Made by a program: the position numbers and the translations under genes
Assembly (NCBI RefSeq): GCF_002237555.1
Contig: NZ_CP022540.1
Coordinates: 1,116,001 to 1,180,000 of the forward strand
Source of the DNA: Antarctobacter heliothermus
GTDB lineage: Bacteria; Pseudomonadota; Alphaproteobacteria; Rhodobacterales; Rhodobacteraceae
Direction: 5' to 3'
DNA: 64,000 bases
The notes under the pieces: model-generated
The model's input: only the letters and a program-made list of their open reading frames with translations
What the model was told of the DNA's origin: nothing
Databases searched by the model: none
In this document: in pieces, positions 53,297-63,824 of the stretch
How the letters are laid out: each line of letters begins with the position of its first letter
How positions within the stretch are numbered: the stretch's first letter is position 1

Positions 53297-56143
53297 ATGA
53301 CCTACGAGCCCATTGATTACCTGCCCTATGATTTCGCCAACCGGCGTCACATCGGTCCTTCACCCGAAGAGATGGCCGAGATGTTTGACGTGCTTGGCGT
53401 GTCGGGTCTGGACCAGTTGATCGAAGAGACGGTGCCAAAGGCGATCCGGCAGGACGAGCCGTTGGATTTTGGCAAGCCGCTGTCCGAACGTGAATTGATT
53501 TATCGGCTGCGCGAAGTGGCGGATCGCAACAAGGTGCTGACCTCGCTCATCGGGCAGGGCTATCACGGCACGGTCACGCCGCCTGCGATCCAGCGCAACA
53601 TCCTTGAGAATCCAGCTTGGTACACGGCCTATACACCCTACCAGCCCGAGATTTCGCAGGGCCGGCTAGAGGCGCTGTTGAACTTTCAGACGATGGTTTG
53701 TGATCTGACGGGGCTGGAAATTGCTAATGCCTCTCTGCTGGATGAGGCGACCGCCTGCGCCGAGGCAATGACCATGGCGCAACGGGTGGCCAAATCGAAG
53801 GCCAAGGCGTTTTTCGTCGATGAGAACTGTCATCCGCAGAACATTGCGGTGATGAAGACACGGGCCGAGCCCTTGGGGATCGAGGTGATTGTCGGCGCAC
53901 CGGATGCGCTTGATCCGGGCAGGGTCTTTGGCGCGATCTTTCAGTATCCTGGCACGCATGGCCATGTGCGGGATTTCACCGATGAGATGGCGGCGCTGCA
54001 TGATGCGCAGGCGGTGGGCATTGTCAGTGCTGATCCACTGGCGCTGTGTTTGCTGAAAGAGCCGGGCGCGATGGGGGCGGATATCGCTGTCGGGTCTACC
54101 CAGCGTTTTGGCGTGCCGGTGGGCTATGGCGGCCCGCACGCCGCCTACATGGCGTGCCGTGATGAAATGAAGCGCGCGATGCCCGGACGGATTGTCGGCG
54201 TGTCGGTGGACAGCCACGGCAACCGCGCCTACCGCCTGTCACTGCAGACCCGTGAGCAGCATATCCGTCGCGAAAAAGCCACCTCGAACGTCTGCACAGC
54301 ACAAGCGCTTCTGGCGGTCATGGCCGGGTTCTATGCGGTGTTCCATGGGCCCAAGGGGCTGCGCGCCATTGCGCAGCGCATCCACCGCAAGACTGTCCGT
54401 ATGGTCAAGGGGCTGGAGGCGGCGGGCTTCAAAGTGGAACCTGACACCTATTTCGACACGATCACCGTGGACGTGGGCTTGCTGCAACGGGGCGTATTGC
54501 AAGCGGCGGTGCGCGAAGGGCTGAATCTGCGTCGCGTTGGCAAGACCCGTGTCGGAATCACGCTGGACGAACGCACGCGTCCAGCCACCGTCGAGGCCGT
54601 CTGGCGCGCCTTTGGCTTGGTGAAAAAGGATGAGGCGTCAGAATCGGAATACCGTCTGCCCGAGGCGCTGATCCGCACCTCTGAGTATCTTCAGCACGAC
54701 GTGTTCCACATGAACCGGGCTGAGACGGAGATGATGCGCTATATGCGCCGTCTTGCCGACCGCGATCTGGCGCTGGACCGGGCGATGATTCCGCTGGGCT
54801 CCTGCACAATGAAGCTGAACTCGGCCGCTGAGATGATGCCGGTTAGTTGGCGCGAGTTTTCGATGATCCACCCCTATGTGCCTAAGGATCAGGCTCGGGG
54901 CTATACGGCAATGATCGAGGATCTGAACGCCAAGCTGTGCCAGATCACCGGGTATGATGCGATTTCCATGCAGCCGAACTCTGGCGCGCAGGGGGAATAT
55001 GCGGGTCTGCTGACGATCCGGCGGTGGCAACGGGCACGAGGACAGGGCGACCGCAATGTCTGCCTGATCCCGGTCAATGCGCATGGCACCAATCCGGCCT
55101 CGGCGCAGATGGTTGGCTGGAAGGTGGTAGCGGTGAAATGCGACGATCACGGCTCCATCGATATCGCAGATTTTCGCGCCAAGGCGGAAAAGCATTCCGA
55201 TGCGCTGGCGGCCTGCATGATCACCTATCCGTCCACTCATGGCGTGTTCGAGGAGACCGTGAAAGAAGTCTGCTCGATCACCCACGAGCATGGCGGGCAG
55301 GTCTATATCGACGGCGCGAACATGAACGCCATGGTCGGCCTGTCCCGTCCCGGCGATCTGGGCGGCGACGTCAGCCACCTGAACCTGCACAAGACCTTCT
55401 GCATTCCGCATGGCGGTGGCGGCCCCGGCATGGGGCCGATCGGGGTCAAGCAGCACTTGGTGGAGCATCTGCCGGGCAATCCGTTGGACGAAGAGGGGGG
55501 CGCAGTGAGTGCGGCGTCGTTCGGGTCGCCCTCGTTGCTGCCGATCAGCTGGTCCTACTGCCTGATGATGGGCGGCGGCGGGCTTACGCAGGCGACGCGG
55601 GTGGCGATCCTGAACGCCAACTACATCGCCAAGCGGCTGGAGGGTGCATATGACGTGCTCTATCGCGGCGGCAAGGGCTGGGTCGCGCATGAGTGCATTC
55701 TTGATACGCGCCCGTTCGAGAAATCGGCAGGTGTTACAGTCGAGGACATTGCCAAACGGCTGATGGATGCCGGGTTCCACGCGCCAACGATGAGTTGGCC
55801 AGTGGCTGGAACGCTGATGGTGGAGCCGACGGAGTCAGAGACCAAGGCAGAGCTGGACCGTTTTTGCGATGCGATGCTGGCCATCCGAGCCGAAATCCGC
55901 GCTATCGAAGACGGACAGATGGACCGCGAGGTAAACCCGCTGAAACTGGCCCCGCACACGATGGAGGATCTGGTGCGCGACTGGGACAGGCCCTATACGC
56001 GCGAACAGGGCTGTTTCCCGCCAGGGGCGTTCCGGGTCGACAAATACTGGCCGCCGGTCAATCGGGTCGACAATGTCTATGGCGATAGGCACCTGATTTG
56101 CACCTGTCCGCCAATGAGTGAATATGCAGAGGCGGCCGAGTAA
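53297..56143 (+). CDS. gcvP: Glycine dehydrogenase (decarboxylating), P protein
   Basis: 948 residues from the ATG at 53297, preceded by GGGAGCGG, a single-chain P protein (not split into two subunits). PLP enzyme that decarboxylates glycine and passes the aminomethyl group to GcvH. The PLP lysine is in [20 protein letters not shown] near residue 700, and the N-terminal half repeats this fold. The stop overlaps nothing; 267 bases to the next gene. Confidence 0.97.
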   Translation: MTYEPIDYLPYDFANRRHIGPSPEEMAEMFDVLGVSGLDQLIEETVPKAIRQDEPLDFGKPLSERELIYRLREVADRNKVLTSLIGQGYHGTVTPPAIQRNILENPAWYTAYTPYQPEISQGRLEALLNFQTMVCDLTGLEIANASLLDEATACAEAMTMAQRVAKSKAKAFFVDENCHPQNIAVMKTRAEPLGIEVIVGAPDALDPGRVFGAIFQYPGTHGHVRDFTDEMAALHDAQAVGIVSADPLALCLLKEPGAMGADIAVGSTQRFGVPVGYGGPHAAYMACRDEMKRAMPGRIVGVSVDSHGNRAYRLSLQTREQHIRREKATSNVCTAQALLAVMAGFYAVFHGPKGLRAIAQRIHRKTVRMVKGLEAAGFKVEPDTYFDTITVDVGLLQRGVLQAAVREGLNLRRVGKTRVGITLDERTRPATVEAVWRAFGLVKKDEASESEYRLPEALIRTSEYLQHDVFHMNRAETEMMRYMRRLADRDLALDRAMIPLGSCTMKLNSAAEMMPVSWREFSMIHPYVPKDQARGYTAMIEDLNAKLCQITGYDAISMQPNSGAQGEYAGLLTIRRWQRARGQGDRNVCLIPVNAHGTNPASAQMVGWKVVAVKCDDHGSIDIADFRAKAEKHSDALAACMITYPSTHGVFEETVKEVCSITHEHGGQVYIDGANMNAMVGLSRPGDLGGDVSHLNLHKTFCIPHGGGGPGMGPIGVKQHLVEHLPGNPLDEEGGAVSAASFGSPSLLPISWSYCLMMGGGGLTQATRVAILNANYIAKRLEGAYDVLYRGGKGWVAHECILDTRPFEKSAGVTVEDIAKRLMDAGFHAPTMSWPVAGTLMVEPTESETKAELDRFCDAMLAIRAEIRAIEDGQMDREVNPLKLAPHTMEDLVRDWDRPYTREQGCFPPGAFRVDKYWPPVNRVDNVYGDRHLICTCPPMSEYAEAAE

Positions 56144-56410
56144 TACGCGGTGCCGGTGGCCTTTGTTCGACTTCGAATGATGGAACAGGCCGACAGCGAT
56201 TTTACCGTCTGGCAACAATTGTATCGTATCGAACCAGTTGGAGTCCGATACGATACCACCGAGAAACCGGCCTGCCGATTTGGGTCCGGTCAAATGCTTC
56301 GCTTGCGTCTCCGAAGTAGCTGGGGAATGCAAAGGTATGGGAAAAAGTGCCTGTTCGGACTACGTTGTCCAAGCAGATCGGCGCGATGCGGATTCAAACG
56401 GTGACTTGAA

Positions 56411-56815
56411 ATGACACACAGGCTGATCATCGCGGATGACAACGCTCAGTTCCTTGAATTTGTCCGAACGGTTGCCGAGGGCGCGGGATGGGTCGTGACG
56501 CTGTGCGCGGATGGCATCGAACTTATGGCGATCCTCGAAGAGATGTCTGATCCGGCGCTGGTTTTGGTGGACATCAATATGCCGAACCTTGATGGCGTCG
56601 AAGTTGCATGGAAGCTTTCCGATCTCGCCGAGTCCGCCCCTGCGCGGCTTCGATTTATCACCGGTGGCGACCCGTCAAATGCAATCGCTGCGCGCATGAT
56701 CGCGAAAGCCCGTGAACAGGATCCGGGAATGACCCTGTTCAAACCCATTCCCATCGATAAACTGCGTGAGGTTCTGGCCTATGAGGCAGAAATGCTCAAA
56801 GAGCAGTTTTCCTGA
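56411..56815 (+). CDS. Single-domain response regulator (CheY-like)
   Basis: 134 residues, receiver domain only. The acidic pair Asp9-Asp10, the phosphoacceptor Asp54 in LVLVDINMPNLDG, Thr84 in FITGG and Lys111 in LFKPI are all in the right places. It has no output domain, so it acts by protein-protein contact. Its stop is 19 bases from the end of the convergent histidine kinase gene, which makes the kinase a plausible but unproven partner. Confidence 0.92.
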   Translation: MTHRLIIADDNAQFLEFVRTVAEGAGWVVTLCADGIELMAILEEMSDPALVLVDINMPNLDGVEVAWKLSDLAESAPARLRFITGGDPSNAIAARMIAKAREQDPGMTLFKPIPIDKLREVLAYEAEMLKEQFS

Positions 56816-56834
56816 ATCGACTGTGTGATTTCTC

Positions 56835-59387
56835 TCAAGCGAGCCCTGAAGTAGGTTTCAGCGCAAGCGCCACAGCGTTCAGCAATACGTCCCTTGGAGC
56901 AGGTTTCATCAGTCGGATGTCCTCAGGGCGCAAGCCGTTGCCGTGGACCGTCGACTCGGCCGCATATCCGGACATGAAAATCATCGGCAAATCCGGATGG
57001 GTTTCGCGGATGGCGCGGGCCAGATTGGTGCCCTGCAATTCCCCTGGCATGACGATATCGGTGACAAGCAGATCAAAATGCGGATCGCGATGAAAAAGCG
57101 CCAACGCCGCATCGCCTGACCCGACGGCCTCGACAACATAGCCAGCGGATTCCAGCGTTGCGATCAGCATTTTGCGGACAGCGGCTTCGTCCTCTGCCAG
57201 CAGAATTCGCGATGTCCCGGCCACGGGCGCCGCAAATGTCCGGGACGGACCTTCTTTGTCCAGGGGGGGCTCGTCGCAGGCGGGAAAATACAGTTTGAAG
57301 GTCGTGCCACGCCCGAGCTCTGTATAGACCTGCACGGTGCCGCCGGATTGTTTGACGAAGCCCAACACCATCGAAAGCCCAAGCCCTGAACCAGAGCCGG
57401 GCGGTTTGGTGGTAAAGAAGGGTTCGAATATACGGTTGAGCGTATCCTGATCTATCCCGGTGCCGGTATCGCTGACGGCAAGCATGACGTATCGCCCGGG
57501 GTCCAGCGGTTCATTTCGAGAATCGATATAGGCCTGGTCTATCCGCACGTTGGCCGTTTCGATCGTCACCTTGCCGTGGCCAGAGACCGCGTCTCGGGCG
57601 TTGAGGATCAGGTTCAACAACGCGCTTTCCAATGAGGCTGCATCTACATTGGCGGACCATAGCCCGGCCAAAAGCGACGTTTCGATCTGGACGGATTCCG
57701 GTAGGGCACGACGCATCCAGTTTTTGGCCTGTAATGCAGTGGTGTTGAGGTCCAGCAGTTCGGGTGACAGGCGGGCGCGGCGGGCAAAGGCAAGCATACT
57801 GCGAGTCAGTTCTGCGCCCCGTTGGCTCGCCTCCAGCCCTGCGTCGATCAAAGAGCGCTGGGTTGGATCATCCACCTCTTCTCGCAGCAATTCCAGATTG
57901 CCCATTATGACGGCGAGGATGTTATTGAAGTCATGCGCCACACCGCCGGTCAATTTCCCGATGGACTCGAGCTTTTGCGATCTATGAGCCTGTTCTTCCT
58001 GCTTGAGGGCCTTCTCCTCAGCGGCGACCTCAGCGCTGACATCGATGAAAATCGCGTCTACACGATGAGTTCCGTCGCCAAGATCCGTGGTTCTGGCGTG
58101 TAGGTCGACTGTGCGCACCGTGCCGTCGCGCGCGCGAATGGGCAGGCGAACGCCAACCGGCTTGCCAGTTTCAATGCTTTTGTTGATGGCGCTACGGCCA
58201 CTTTTGATTGATGCTTCGTCCTGCCCTTGGGACAACAGGCTGTTGTCGGCCATAAGCTCTTCTTGAGAAATACCCCAGATGTCGAAGCATTTTTCGCTGA
58301 TATGGGTGAACTTTCGCGGTGCGCCGTTTTCCCAAATTCCCTGATAAATCATGCCTGGGATGTTCTCGGCGATGAGGGCAATCTGGTGTTCTGCCTCATT
58401 CCTTTGTCGTTCGGCTTTGCGAAAATCCGTGAGATCGGTGTGAAGGCCGACAACCCGCACTTTGCCGGTGGCTTGGTCGATTTCTGTCGCGCGGACAGAA
58501 CGGATCTCTACCAGTGTGCCGTCCGCTCTGATTATCCGAAAATCGTGCGCACGGGGACTTTCGACGCCCTCCGAGGCTTCCTGGATCAATTGAGTGACCT
58601 GTTCCCGGTCATCCGGGTGCAGCAGGTCGATGAAGGCGCTTGGGTCCGCAGGACCCGGACCCTTCTCAAGCCCGTAGAGATCCAACAGACCTTGGTCCAC
58701 AATCAGTGCCTGTGGCGTTCCGACGTAGCTGAACGTGCCCATATTGTTGTGGTCCAGGACCAGCCGCATCCGTTGCAGCAGGGAGGCGTTGTCCAGAACG
58801 ATAGATGCAAGTTTCACGCTTTGGGAAACGGCCAACCACGTCAGAATGACGGAAAGGCCACCCACCACCACGAAAAAGGCCGCGTCGAACAGGGCGGTTT
58901 CCATTTCCGCAACTATGCCTGACAGCAAGACAGCGCTGCCTGCCAAGATCTGGATAAGCACGTGGGCCAACAAAGCGTAGAAAAGCGCGCGAAGGGGAGG
59001 TTTTGGCCATGCTTCGAACGGGGCCAGCCAGCGCAACGCAATTCCGCAAAGCGCGTATCCGAACAAGGCAGGCAAGCCGACCCAGAGCATTGCGCCCCCG
59101 ATCCACAATCGGATGCAGACAGCAACCAAAAGCGCGCACAAGCCAGCCGAAACGCCGCCAAGATACCCTGCAAAGATCAACGCCCCGGCGACTGTGGTCA
59201 GCAGTGCACCACCTTCAAGCACATAAGCGTTGATTGAAAGCACAATTATCGAAATGCCGAAAACGAGTCCCAAGGCAAGATCGGTCTTGGGACTCTGATT
59301 GGCAAATCGTGGATTGGACAAAACTAGGTAGAGCAGCGCCGCTGCCAGAATCAAGGCGATCAAACTTTGTATAACCGAAATCAACAT
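56835..59387 (-). CDS. Membrane hybrid histidine kinase with PAS domains and C-terminal receiver
   Basis: 850 residues from the ATG at 59387. The first ~190 residues hold several helices resembling the 5TM-LYT sensor region (LGLVFGISIIVLSINAYVLE, then GGALLTTVAGALIFAGYLGG). Two PAS-like segments follow (DLLHPDDREQVTQL, TDLTDFRKAERQRNEAE, then the NIPGMIYQGIW region). HisKA has GGVAHDFNNILAVIMGNLEL with the phosphoacceptor His, HATPase has VSDTGTGIDQDTLNRIFEPF and GSGLGLSMV, and the C-terminus is a receiver with LLAEDEA and DLLVTDIVMPG (phosphoacceptor Asp). The signal is unknown. Confidence 0.9.
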   Translation of the reverse strand: MLISVIQSLIALILAAALLYLVLSNPRFANQSPKTDLALGLVFGISIIVLSINAYVLEGGALLTTVAGALIFAGYLGGVSAGLCALLVAVCIRLWIGGAMLWVGLPALFGYALCGIALRWLAPFEAWPKPPLRALFYALLAHVLIQILAGSAVLLSGIVAEMETALFDAAFFVVVGGLSVILTWLAVSQSVKLASIVLDNASLLQRMRLVLDHNNMGTFSYVGTPQALIVDQGLLDLYGLEKGPGPADPSAFIDLLHPDDREQVTQLIQEASEGVESPRAHDFRIIRADGTLVEIRSVRATEIDQATGKVRVVGLHTDLTDFRKAERQRNEAEHQIALIAENIPGMIYQGIWENGAPRKFTHISEKCFDIWGISQEELMADNSLLSQGQDEASIKSGRSAINKSIETGKPVGVRLPIRARDGTVRTVDLHARTTDLGDGTHRVDAIFIDVSAEVAAEEKALKQEEQAHRSQKLESIGKLTGGVAHDFNNILAVIMGNLELLREEVDDPTQRSLIDAGLEASQRGAELTRSMLAFARRARLSPELLDLNTTALQAKNWMRRALPESVQIETSLLAGLWSANVDAASLESALLNLILNARDAVSGHGKVTIETANVRIDQAYIDSRNEPLDPGRYVMLAVSDTGTGIDQDTLNRIFEPFFTTKPPGSGSGLGLSMVLGFVKQSGGTVQVYTELGRGTTFKLYFPACDEPPLDKEGPSRTFAAPVAGTSRILLAEDEAAVRKMLIATLESAGYVVEAVGSGDAALALFHRDPHFDLLVTDIVMPGELQGTNLARAIRETHPDLPMIFMSGYAAESTVHGNGLRPEDIRLMKPAPRDVLLNAVALALKPTSGLA

Positions 59388-59601
59388 ACGGCAGACACAC
59401 TCCAACGGGCCCTCTAAAAAAACAGAGGACGTTCTTCATGTCAGCCTAGCCGCAATTCAGACGAGCGAACAACGTCTTGCCACTGGAAGGGCGCACTTTG
59501 ATTTGCGACGGCAACAAGGCTGCCAACAAAAGGTCGACGCGCGCGCGACGACAGCCCGCCAGCATCGCAGCAAGAGGTAAAGCGTCTGCTGGTTGCGTTG
59601 A

Positions 59602-60516
59602 TCAGGCGTCGGGCTGCTCCTGTTCGGTCGGTGGCGCGTCCTGCGGCGTGTCCAACAGGAAATCGAACGCGTCGCGCACCAATCCCCATGTGACTTCATC
59701 GCTGGCCGCCAATAGATAGCCCGAGGTCATGTCCCCGCGGTATTCGGACCCGTCCAGCATGGCCACATGGCCCCCAGCCTGCCGGGTTACGATCACCCCG
59801 GCGGGCTGGTCCCACGCGGTGAGCTTGGAAAAGAGGGCAAAATCTATCTCGCCCTGTGCCAGTGTGCGGAACTCATGGCAGGCGCAACGCAGCGACCAGA
59901 CGCGGCCGAATTTCGTCATCGCAATCGCGGCCTTTTCACGCTTGTCCTGCGGGATCAGGAACAAGGGCACAAATCCGTTCAGTTGATCCATAGTTTTATG
60001 CTGGTCGTGTGCGGTGGCGACAAAACGGCGACCGCGCCGGGGCAATTGCAATTGCGCAGGATGGTCGCTGTCGGCCCAGACGATATCGTTCAATACCGGA
60101 TCGAACAGCAGGCCGAACACCGGCCGCCCAAAGCGCAAGGCAGACACCATGACCCCGAACATCGGCAGGCCCTTGGCATAGTTCCAGGTGCCGTCAACCG
60201 GGTCGATGGTAAAGCACAGTTCAGCCTCGGCGATTTTGCCGAGCAGTTCCGGCTTTGCCGACGCGGCCTCTTCGCCAACGATCAACGCGGAGGGAAAAAA
60301 GGTCTGAAGTCCACGGGTGATCATCGCCTCGGCAGCGGTGTCGGCCTCTGTCACCAGATCATGCGGCCCGGATTTTTCACCGATCTGATGGCTGCCCAAC
60401 TTGCGAAAGCGCGGCATGATCTCTGCCTTGGCAGCGCGTCGGACGAGGTTGAACAGCTGGGTACGCTGCGCAGATGTGAGGGGCGCCGTAACCGGCATCG
60501 GAAGGGAATCAGTCAT
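59602..60516 (-). CDS. Inositol monophosphatase-family phosphatase (histidinol-phosphatase-like)
   Basis: 304 residues from the ATG at 60516; upstream in-frame ATGs add 8-17 residues without similarity. The Mg2+-dependent phosphatase motifs are all there: SGPHDLVTEADTAAE, VGEEAA, IDPVDGTWNYAKG and the late WDQPAGVIVTRQAG. Members of this branch include histidinol-phosphatase (HisN), but inositol phosphate or PAP cannot be excluded. Alone here, with a 213-base gap to the histidine kinase. Confidence 0.8.
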   Translation of the reverse strand: MTDSLPMPVTAPLTSAQRTQLFNLVRRAAKAEIMPRFRKLGSHQIGEKSGPHDLVTEADTAAEAMITRGLQTFFPSALIVGEEAASAKPELLGKIAEAELCFTIDPVDGTWNYAKGLPMFGVMVSALRFGRPVFGLLFDPVLNDIVWADSDHPAQLQLPRRGRRFVATAHDQHKTMDQLNGFVPLFLIPQDKREKAAIAMTKFGRVWSLRCACHEFRTLAQGEIDFALFSKLTAWDQPAGVIVTRQAGGHVAMLDGSEYRGDMTSGYLLAASDEVTWGLVRDAFDFLLDTPQDAPPTEQEQPDA

Positions 60517-60603
60517 GGTTCGAACATCCGGTATTTGCATTGTGTTGCTTTGGTGTTGCCAGCCCAACGGCCACGGCGCAAGGTGACAGCCTGTCCGTTT
60601 TTG

Positions 60604-63120
60604 TCATTCGCGAGCGCGTAGAACCGCCGCCGGACGGGCCGCCAGCGGTCCCCAGGCAAAGCCGAGACCGGCCAGTAGCGTGGCAAGAATCCCGCCGGTG
60701 ACAATGGCAAATGCGGACGGCCAGATTACCGCAAATTCGCTTTCCATGACAAATGTCATGATCGCCCATGACCCGGTGATGCCCGCGCCAAGTGCAACCG
60801 CCCCGGCGGCGGCACCCAGCAAACCCGCGCGCAGCGCAAAGCTGCGCAGGATGCGGGTGCGGCTTGCCCCCAATGTTTTTAGCACGGCTGCCTCATAGGT
60901 CCGCGCACCTTCGCCTGCCGCCGCCGCGCTGATCAGCACCAGAAACCCGGTCAGCAGTGTGGCTGCCGCCCCCCACCGCACCGCCTGACCGATGCCGTCC
61001 AGTAGCTCACTGACGCGATCGATAGCGTCCCGTACCCGGATTGCGGTGATGTTGGGATAGGCGTTGGCAAGATCGCGCAGGATCTGGGCCTCTGCCGCTT
61101 CTTCTGCATAGACAGTCGAAATAAAGGTATGCGGCGCGCCGGACAGGGCGGCGGGGTTCATTGTCATGACAAAACCGATCCCGGCGGTCGAAAAATCGAC
61201 CTGACGGAAAGAGGTAATGCTGGCGGTGATGTCACGGCCAAGGATGTTGACGGTGATTTCATCGCCCAGTTCCAGCCCCATCTCCTGCGCCTCTTCGGCG
61301 GCAAAGCTGATCTGTGGCGGACCATCGTACCCTTCGGGCCACCATGCGCCCTCGGTGACCGTAGTGCGCGCGCCGGGTGTCTCAGAGTATGTCACCCCGC
61401 GATCCCCGCGTAGAACCCAGTGTTCGCCAACCGCCTCAACCGCAGGCTTTCCGTTGATCCGCGTGATGATGCCGCGCAACATGGGCGCGCTGTCGATGCG
61501 GCTGACGGCGGGGTCGGTTTCTAGTCGGTCCAGATAGCCAGGCATCTGGTCCTTCTGGATATCGACAAAGAAATAGGAGGGCGCGACCTCGGGCAGGTCG
61601 CGCTGGATTGCACTGCGCAGGTTGCCGTCGATCTGGCCAATGGCGGCCAGAACCGTCAGGCCAAGGCCAAGAGACAAGACCACCGATCCCGCGCTTTCGC
61701 GCGGCCCGCCGATGGCCCCCAGCGCCCAGCGGAGGACCGGGCGGCCGCGTGCCGCAGGTGTCGCCAGACGCGCCAGCCAGCGAATGGCCCAGGCCGCTAG
61801 GGCGAGGATCAACAGGGACGCGGCAATGCCGCCCGCCGTCCAAAGCGTCAGTGCCGGATTGCCGGAAAAGACCGCCGCCGCGCTAAGCAGCGCTGCGATC
61901 AGCACCAGTGTCGCAAAAACATAACGCCAAGCGGGCAATAGCCGCGCGCTGTCCAGAGCATCGCGAAACAGCGTCGCGGCGCGTACCTCCTCCGCCCGGG
62001 CAAGCGGCCAGAGCGTGAACAAAAGTGCCGTCAGCAACCCGTACAATGCCGCCTCCGCCAAAGGGGCAGGGTGCAGGGCAAAGATGGCCGGAACCGGAAG
62101 CGCTTCGGTGATCAGCGGCGCGAAAATCAGGGGCACAACCGCGCCAAGTATCAGCCCGATGGCGATGCCCAAAAGGCTAAGCGCACCGATTTGCAGAAAA
62201 TAGGTCTGAAAGATCACAGAACGAGTTGCCCCAAGCGTGCGCAACGTGGCAATGACCGATGTCTTTTCGGCCAGATAGGCGCGCACCGCGGCCGACACGC
62301 CGATGCCGCCCACGGCGAGACCGGAAAGGCCGACTAGGATCAGGAAACTCCCCAGTCGCTCGACAAACCGGGCAATCCCCGGAGCACCGTTGCGCGCATC
62401 GCGCCAGCTGAGGCCGGTATCCTCAAACAGGCGTAGCGCCTCTGCCTTGACGGTGTCGAGGTCGATGCCTTCGGGCAGGCGCATTCGGTATTCCGTCTCA
62501 AACAACGATCCTGCCGCCAGCAGACCGGAGTCCTGTAAATCCTGCGTCCGCACGATGGTGCGCGGCCCAAGGCCGAACCCGTCCCCGGCGTCGTCCGGTT
62601 CTGTCACGATCCGGGCGCGCAGCGTAAATTCTTGCGTGCCAAGGCGAAAATTGTCCCCGCTTTCCAATCCCAGACGGTCGGCAAGGATCGGCGCCATGAC
62701 CGCACCGTGATCGTTCAACGCCTCTGCCAGCAGCAGCGGCGGGTCCAACACCATCTCACCGAGCAGCGGATAGGCGGCATCGACGGACTTCACTTGCGTC
62801 AACCCGCGCTCTGTGGCGTCGTCGCGCGTGACCGTGGCCATGGACCGGAAGTCAGTGACTTCCGACACGGCGTCGGCGGTGTCGTCCATCCAAGCGCGTT
62901 CCACGTCTGTTGCGAAACGATAGGTAAACTCCACTTGTGCATCGCCACCCAACAGGACCGCGCCCTGATCCTCGAGTCCCGCCTGAATGGCCGACCGAAC
63001 AGAGCCGACCCCGGCAATGGCCGCAACCCCAAGAGCCAGGCAGGCAAGGAAGATGCGAAATCCGCGCAACCCGCCCCGCAGCTCACGCCGGGCCAGGCGT
63101 GCGGCGATGTTGAGACTCAT
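60604..63120 (-). CDS. ABC transporter permease, YbbP/FtsX-like
   Basis: 838 residues. Two FtsX-type blocks of three helices with long extracytoplasmic loops: a helix near residue 20 (IFLACLALGVAAIAGVGSV), three helices around 250-350 and a matching set in the C-terminal 130 residues. Matches the YbbP permease subunit of a MacB-like ABC exporter of unknown substrate; in E. coli it sits by tesA, as here. Its start overlaps the ATPase gene stop by 4 bases. Confidence 0.88.
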   Translation of the reverse strand: MSLNIAARLARRELRGGLRGFRIFLACLALGVAAIAGVGSVRSAIQAGLEDQGAVLLGGDAQVEFTYRFATDVERAWMDDTADAVSEVTDFRSMATVTRDDATERGLTQVKSVDAAYPLLGEMVLDPPLLLAEALNDHGAVMAPILADRLGLESGDNFRLGTQEFTLRARIVTEPDDAGDGFGLGPRTIVRTQDLQDSGLLAAGSLFETEYRMRLPEGIDLDTVKAEALRLFEDTGLSWRDARNGAPGIARFVERLGSFLILVGLSGLAVGGIGVSAAVRAYLAEKTSVIATLRTLGATRSVIFQTYFLQIGALSLLGIAIGLILGAVVPLIFAPLITEALPVPAIFALHPAPLAEAALYGLLTALLFTLWPLARAEEVRAATLFRDALDSARLLPAWRYVFATLVLIAALLSAAAVFSGNPALTLWTAGGIAASLLILALAAWAIRWLARLATPAARGRPVLRWALGAIGGPRESAGSVVLSLGLGLTVLAAIGQIDGNLRSAIQRDLPEVAPSYFFVDIQKDQMPGYLDRLETDPAVSRIDSAPMLRGIITRINGKPAVEAVGEHWVLRGDRGVTYSETPGARTTVTEGAWWPEGYDGPPQISFAAEEAQEMGLELGDEITVNILGRDITASITSFRQVDFSTAGIGFVMTMNPAALSGAPHTFISTVYAEEAAEAQILRDLANAYPNITAIRVRDAIDRVSELLDGIGQAVRWGAAATLLTGFLVLISAAAAGEGARTYEAAVLKTLGASRTRILRSFALRAGLLGAAAGAVALGAGITGSWAIMTFVMESEFAVIWPSAFAIVTGGILATLLAGLGFAWGPLAARPAAVLRARE

Positions 63121-63809
63121 TCTGCGGCCCTCAGATCCGCGTCATCGACCTGGCCGTCACGCAGCCGCACAACGCGATCGCAACGGGCGGCCAGGTCATG
63201 TGCGTGGGTGACAAGCACCAGAGTGGCCCCATGTTCACGCGACAGACCAAAAAGAAGATCGACGATGGCGGCACCATTCACCCCGTCAAGGTTGCCTGTG
63301 GGTTCATCCGCCAAAAGGATGTCCGGTTCTGGGGCCAGCGCGCGGGCCAGTGCGACGCGCTGTTGCTCTCCACCGGACATCTGCGCTGGATAGTGGTCGG
63401 TACGATGTGACAGGCCGACCTTGTCCAGCATAGCACGCGCGCGGTCAAATGCGCGGCGATCCCCGGCCAGTTCCAGTGGCGTGGCGACGTTTTCCAGTGC
63501 GGTCATAGTCGGGATCAGGTGAAAGGACTGAAACACTACGCCCATGTGGTCGCGCCTGAACCGAGCCAGCGCGTCCTCACTCATCGCCGTCAGGTCATGG
63601 CCCAAAGCGCGAACCTGCCCGGCTGTAGCGCGCTCTAACCCGCCCATGACCATCAGCAATGAGGACTTTCCCGATCCCGATGGTCCGATCAAGCCGAGCG
63701 TTTCGCCCCGCGTGACGTCTAGCGAAATCTTGTGCAGGATTTCTACCAGTCCGGCATTGCCCCTGAGATTGAGAGTGACATCTTGGAGGGACAGGACAGG
63801 CTCGGACAA
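63117..63809 (-). CDS. ABC transporter ATP-binding protein, YbbA-like
   Basis: 230 residues of the LolD/MacB type. Walker A GPSGSGKSSLLMVMGGLE, Q-loop VVFQSFHLIP, signature MSGGEQQRVALARALA and Walker B ILLADEPTGNLD are intact. Pairs with the YbbP-like permease by 4-base overlap. Divergent from the tesA-like esterase with only 15 bases between starts, so the two promoters must lie within one another or within coding sequence. Confidence 0.92.
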   Translation of the reverse strand: MSEPVLSLQDVTLNLRGNAGLVEILHKISLDVTRGETLGLIGPSGSGKSSLLMVMGGLERATAGQVRALGHDLTAMSEDALARFRRDHMGVVFQSFHLIPTMTALENVATPLELAGDRRAFDRARAMLDKVGLSHRTDHYPAQMSGGEQQRVALARALAPEPDILLADEPTGNLDGVNGAAIVDLLFGLSREHGATLVLVTHAHDLAARCDRVVRLRDGQVDDADLRAAE

Positions 63810-63824
63810 GGGAGATCTCCGGAG

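Noticed and set aside
56390..56404. 15 bases GGATTCAAACGGTGA identical to the end of gcvT (52761-52775)
   Set aside because: A shared 15-mer is expected by chance about once or twice in a window of this size; no flanking similarity was seen.
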